From IMG/VR virus record IMGVR_UViG_3300049048_000065, positions 1 to 41,373 of that record: DNA of 41,373 nucleotides. One strand, written 5' to 3'. Position 1 is the first letter of the stretch, and each line of letters starts with the position of its first letter. Source of the stretch: a virus. Positions 38,857 through 41,373 of this stretch are shown here, one piece after another. The notes below the pieces were generated by a model, which was given only the letters and a program-made list of their open reading frames with translations, searched no databases and was not told the DNA's origin. The position numbers and the translations under genes were made by a program.

Positions 38857-39674
38857 TTCGCACCGTCCCGGTAGTGAGCGTGGAGGAGATCGAGAGCCAC
38901 AAGCAGAACTGCCTCAGTTTGCTGCGCTTCGGCCTCATTGTCACCCGCTATCGCCCGGATCGTCTTTCCCTCTCCACAGACCTGATTGCAGATGCCGATC
39001 ATGCGCTCGTGACTGTGGAGGCCGGACTGACGGGCAGACCGCAGCCGGAGGAACGCCTCGTGCCGCGCCTCCTGCATAGAGCCAGCATCGCCTCCGCCGA
39101 CGCTGTTGGCGATGCACGACCGCAAGCTGATGTCTTCGGCCTTTCGGTAGTCGTCGGCGTAGCGCTGGCCGGCGATCTGCTGCTCTGGCGTCAACCGCCC
39201 CTTCTTCCACAGCCACTCCAGACCGCTCCGGCGCAGCATCGGCTTGGCGGGCTCGCCCGGCTTCTTCGGCGGGCTGTCGATCTCTTCGCCCCGGCCCTTG
39301 GCGAGCGCCAGCGTCTCAGCCTCATGCGCCTCACGTTCGGCCCGCTCGATCCATGCCGCCCGCTCAGCATGAAGCCGCGCCATGTCCGCGACGCCCTTGG
39401 CCTGGGTGCGCGGGTCATCGGAGGCGATCTTCTGCTCTGCCCGCCGGATACGGGTGATCTGGGCCGTCGTCCAGCGAAAGACCGGCGCGGGCTCAACCGG
39501 CGCGGGCGCATGGGCTTGACGAAGCATCTGGCGTAGGATGCGGGCAGACGGCCCGTCCTTCACCCGAGGCTCGTCATTGGCGATCAGGTCGCCGTCGTCG
39601 TTGGCCGCGATCGCCTCCGGCGTCATCACCACCTTGCGCGGGGCGGAGGGCTTGTTCTTCTTCTTCCGGCCCAT
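38832..39674 (-). CDS. DUF6456 protein, possible late-gene regulator
   Basis: 280 residues. A low-complexity basic/Ala N-terminus, then LEWLWKKGRLTPEQQIAGQR, SMQEARHEAFLRLRSARQSG and ALDLLHAHYRDG, the DUF6456 signature. The family has no established biochemical role that I can state. Location just before the late genes makes an antiterminator or activator role attractive, but this is inference. The last codons overlap the GIY-YIG gene. Confidence 0.75.
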   Translation of the reverse strand: MGRKKKNKPSAPRKVVMTPEAIAANDDGDLIANDEPRVKDGPSARILRQMLRQAHAPAPVEPAPVFRWTTAQITRIRRAEQKIASDDPRTQAKGVADMARLHAERAAWIERAEREAHEAETLALAKGRGEEIDSPPKKPGEPAKPMLRRSGLEWLWKKGRLTPEQQIAGQRYADDYRKAEDISLRSCIANSVGGGDAGSMQEARHEAFLRLRSARQSGLHSHERMIGICNQVCGEGKTIRAIAGDNEAEAQQTEAVLLVALDLLHAHYRDGAKCDLATST

Positions 39675-39675
39675 G

Positions 39676-40065
39676 TCAGACGGTCTCCTGTGAAGCGGCG
39701 GGGGGATTGGCCCAGTCAGACGAAAGGCGCACCTCCACGCCAGCGGCCCTGGCCTGTGCGATCATGTTCTGGGTGCCGCGACCGCCGGGGAAGGCGACCA
39801 CGAGGTCCGGCGAAGAAAACTGGAGCATCGCCGCGTTCCGGGTCGGGCCTGCCCGCTTGCCGAGGAAGCGCCAGTTTGCCGGGTAGAGGCAAACCGGGAT
39901 ATGGTTGCGGTCAGCCCAGCACTTGGCCAGACGATCCGCGCCGGGGGCGTCGCCCGTCACGACCAAGGCGATGCCGAGGCGCTCGTGAACGCCCCGCAGG
40001 CAGGCCCCGACCACCTTGCGGCCGTCGTAGTCCCGGCCGCCACAGACTAGCACACGGACGCTCAT
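39676..40065 (-). CDS. DUF2493 / SLOG-family nucleotide-binding protein
   Basis: 129 residues. VRVLVCGGRDYDGRKVVGAC, VVTGDAPGADRLAKCWADRN and AGPTRNAAMLQF with FPGGRGTQNMIAQA form the complete SLOG/YAcAr signature. SLOG proteins bind nucleotide-derived ligands and occur in defence and stress systems; in phages their role is unclear. The gene is flanked by identical 19-bp repeats. Confidence 0.88.
   Translation of the reverse strand: MSVRVLVCGGRDYDGRKVVGACLRGVHERLGIALVVTGDAPGADRLAKCWADRNHIPVCLYPANWRFLGKRAGPTRNAAMLQFSSPDLVVAFPGGRGTQNMIAQARAAGVEVRLSSDWANPPAASQETV
39686..39704. repeat. 19-bp direct repeat, copy 1
   Basis: TCCTGTGAAGCGGCGGGGG, identical to 40075-40093, 389 bp apart. On the coding (minus) strand it encodes the end of the DUF2493 protein and includes AGGA used as ribosome site of the DUF6456 gene. 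Confidence 0.9.
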
Positions 40066-40112
40066 GTTGTTGCGTCCTGTGAAGCGGCGGGGGAGGCGGT
40101 GAGGCGGGTCAT
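40062..40112 (-). CDS. 16-codon coupling ORF
   Basis: ATG 40112 overlaps the cytosine methylase stop by ATGA, and its TGA overlaps the DUF2493 ATG by ATGA. It encodes MTRLTASPAASQDATT. It contains repeat copy 2 and probably relays ribosomes between the two genes; a peptide function is unlikely. Confidence 0.45.
   Translation of the reverse strand: MTRLTASPAASQDATT
40075..40093. repeat. 19-bp direct repeat, copy 2
   Basis: Same 19 bases as 39686-39704, located between the cytosine methylase and DUF2493 genes. It provides AGGA ahead of the DUF2493 start. The pair brackets the DUF2493 gene exactly. Confidence 0.9.
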
Positions 40113-40927
40113 GCTGCGGTCCTCTGGGGGTGGGGCGGGTTCTGGTTGGCGGCGGGCAGGTAAGTCCGGGCGATATGCCGCGAGAGCGGCAGCGGTATCT
40201 TGGCGATCTTGGCGCTGGCGGCTTTGCGGGATTGTCCGCGCGTCGGGTTCTGGGCCACGTTCTTCTGGCCCGGCGAGCCTATATTGAACCAAGAGCCGCC
40301 GTCGTTCTTCCTGCCGTCGCCGCCATCATCCCAGCCCCGCGTGCCGGTGTAGTTCGCGCGGTTGACGTTCCATTGCTCGCCAGCCTTCACCTTGAGCCGC
40401 TGGTGATATTTCTGGGGTGGCATGAGGGCGGGAATGTCGCCCCATAGGAAGAAGGATCCGAACGCCCATTGAGCGCGACCAACCCACGGCTGCGCGCCCT
40501 TCACGTTCTCGACCACCATCGGGATAGGTGGCTGGCCGCGCGCCGCTCGGATGACGTTCGCCTCGCGCTGAATACGGAAGCAAGCGTCGAAGAGGGCCGT
40601 CAACTGTGCTATCGTGCGCGAGCCCTTGTAGCCCGCAGGAAACTCGTCCTCGCCTCGGAGTGCGCGGGCAATCTGTTTGGCCCGGCCCCACGGCATTGCC
40701 ATGTAGGAGTACTCAGTGCAGGGCGGCGAGGCGACGATCAAATCACCATCGGCCACGTCTTCGCCACGGAGCGTCAGAACGTCCGCAAGGACCAAATCGG
40801 CAGGGTAGCGCTCCTCGCCATACTCGTGCGCCTCGATATCGTAGCCACGCACCCGCCAGCCCTCGGCAAGCAGACCCTCCGTCCAACCGCCAAGGCCGCA
40901 GAACAGGTCGATCGCCAGCGGTTTCAT
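40109..40927 (-). CDS. Cytosine-5 DNA methyltransferase
   Basis: 272 residues. Motif I DLFCGLGGWTEG (7-18), the catalytic Cys in ASPPCTEYS (about 66-74), ENV motif VI (VVENVKGAQPW) and a closing motif X-like LSRHIARTYLPA. The variable target region between about 170 and 240 is Gly/Asn-rich and shorter than in classic enzymes. Probably an orphan methylase protecting phage DNA. Starts by ATGA overlap with the junction gene. Confidence 0.9.
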   Translation of the reverse strand: MKPLAIDLFCGLGGWTEGLLAEGWRVRGYDIEAHEYGEERYPADLVLADVLTLRGEDVADGDLIVASPPCTEYSYMAMPWGRAKQIARALRGEDEFPAGYKGSRTIAQLTALFDACFRIQREANVIRAARGQPPIPMVVENVKGAQPWVGRAQWAFGSFFLWGDIPALMPPQKYHQRLKVKAGEQWNVNRANYTGTRGWDDGGDGRKNDGGSWFNIGSPGQKNVAQNPTRGQSRKAASAKIAKIPLPLSRHIARTYLPAANQNPPHPQRTAA

Positions 40928-41373
40928 GCTGCCTGTTCTCCATGTGCGGGGGGATGGGAGGGGGTGTTGGTGTTGGCGGGGCTGTCAGGGCGCGGCCCCC
41001 AATCGGGTTCCCAGACGCCGGTGTCGCGCCAGTGACGGAGGCGACGGGCGATGACGGCGGGGTCGGCTTGGCTGGGTGGCGCAGGCTGGGCGGCGAGGTG
41101 GTCCCGCCAGTGCTCCCCGGCGATGACGAGGTGAACGCCCTTGGCGAACTCGCCCTGCGCCCGGCAGTGGTCCCGAACGCTGGCGATCAGCGCCTCGTCG
41201 GTGGCCCCGGCCCGGATGGCGGCGAGCACCGCCTTGCCCAGCGCCGGCCGGCCAGAGCGATCCCTGCTGACCTTCGACGCGGCCTGCCAAACCCGTTCGG
41301 TCAGGTCGGGCTCGGGCTTGGCGAGGGTGCGGCCCTTACGCGTGCGCGACTGTTCCCCGGGGGTGGGGGTGGG
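40924..41373 (-). CDS. C-terminal part of junction-spanning putative replication protein
   Basis: Open from base 41373 with no stop until 40924. Begins PTPTPGEQSRTRKGRTLAKP, continuing the Pro-rich linker that ends at base 1, then LTERVWQAASKVSRDRSGRP and a helical block (LAAIRAGATDEALIASVRDH) similar to the N-terminal block LVAAGATPEMILAAVRAHE. A Trp/Arg segment (ARRLRHWRDTGVWEPDWG) follows. GTG 41229 is an internal codon, not the real start, if the circle is accepted. Confidence 0.75.
   Translation of the reverse strand, partial: PTPTPGEQSRTRKGRTLAKPEPDLTERVWQAASKVSRDRSGRPALGKAVLAAIRAGATDEALIASVRDHCRAQGEFAKGVHLVIAGEHWRDHLAAQPAPPSQADPAVIARRLRHWRDTGVWEPDWGPRPDSPANTNTPSHPPAHGEQAA

Noticed and set aside
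1-41373. tRNA genes, CRISPR arrays, riboswitches
   Set aside because: I looked for cloverleaf T-arm/acceptor patterns, regularly spaced repeats and known aptamer cores, and saw none. The CTTAGGG repeats are too short and too close together for a CRISPR array.

Overview
This window appears to be the complete 41.4-kb genome of a temperate, long-tailed (siphovirus-type) phage with an HK97-like head. The host is probably an alphaproteobacterium. I infer this from the very high GC content, the tail chaperone and tail-completion genes of gene-transfer-agent type, and the DUF6456 protein. Caulobacterales (Brevundimonas/Caulobacter) would fit, but the genus is a guess. No host housekeeping gene, tRNA or rRNA is visible. 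The two ends of the window join in the same reading frame of one minus-strand gene (279 to 1, then 41373 to 40924), so the sequence is most likely a circle opened inside that gene.

Layout. The lysogeny switch lies at 4.5-6.1 kb: a Cro-like gene (minus) and an S24/LexA-type repressor (plus) flank three dyads of the form TGCA-N4-TGCA. Two more dyads lie 1.3 kb away, ahead of the rightward early operon. A HIRAN-domain gene sits convergent to the repressor. Leftward from cro (4757 down to 276, then across the junction to 38212) run small regulatory genes, a Dam-type adenine methylase, a DnaB-like helicase, the junction-spanning putative replication protein, a cytosine-5 methylase, a DUF2493 protein, a DUF6456 protein and a GIY-YIG nuclease. 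The same strand then carries the late genes: HNH nuclease, terminase, portal, protease, capsid, connectors, tail tube, chaperones, tape measure, tail tip, fiber, holin-like genes, endolysin and overlapping spanins. These end at a strong terminator near 15.75 kb.

Rightward from 6.1 kb is an early operon of small, tightly overlapping genes of mostly unknown function, including a lipoprotein. It continues with a recombination module (RecE-like nuclease, Bet/RecT annealing protein, HNH/Ref-like protein), a stand-alone TnpB inserted in the opposite direction, an excisionase-like HTH gene and a P4-type tyrosine integrase. The 279-bp gap between excisionase and integrase carries five helically phased CTTAGGGYG repeats and is the best place to look for attP.

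Most neighbouring genes overlap by ATGA or TGATG, so two long translationally coupled transcripts (leftward and rightward) explain nearly everything. The exceptions are the most interesting parts: two small membrane-protein genes on the plus strand inside the minus-strand late operon, the TnpB, two inserted-looking nucleases (HNH next to capsid, GIY-YIG next to DUF6456), a cassette flanked by 19-bp direct repeats, and a head-module gene that looks like a fusion of two genes and keeps an internal start site.
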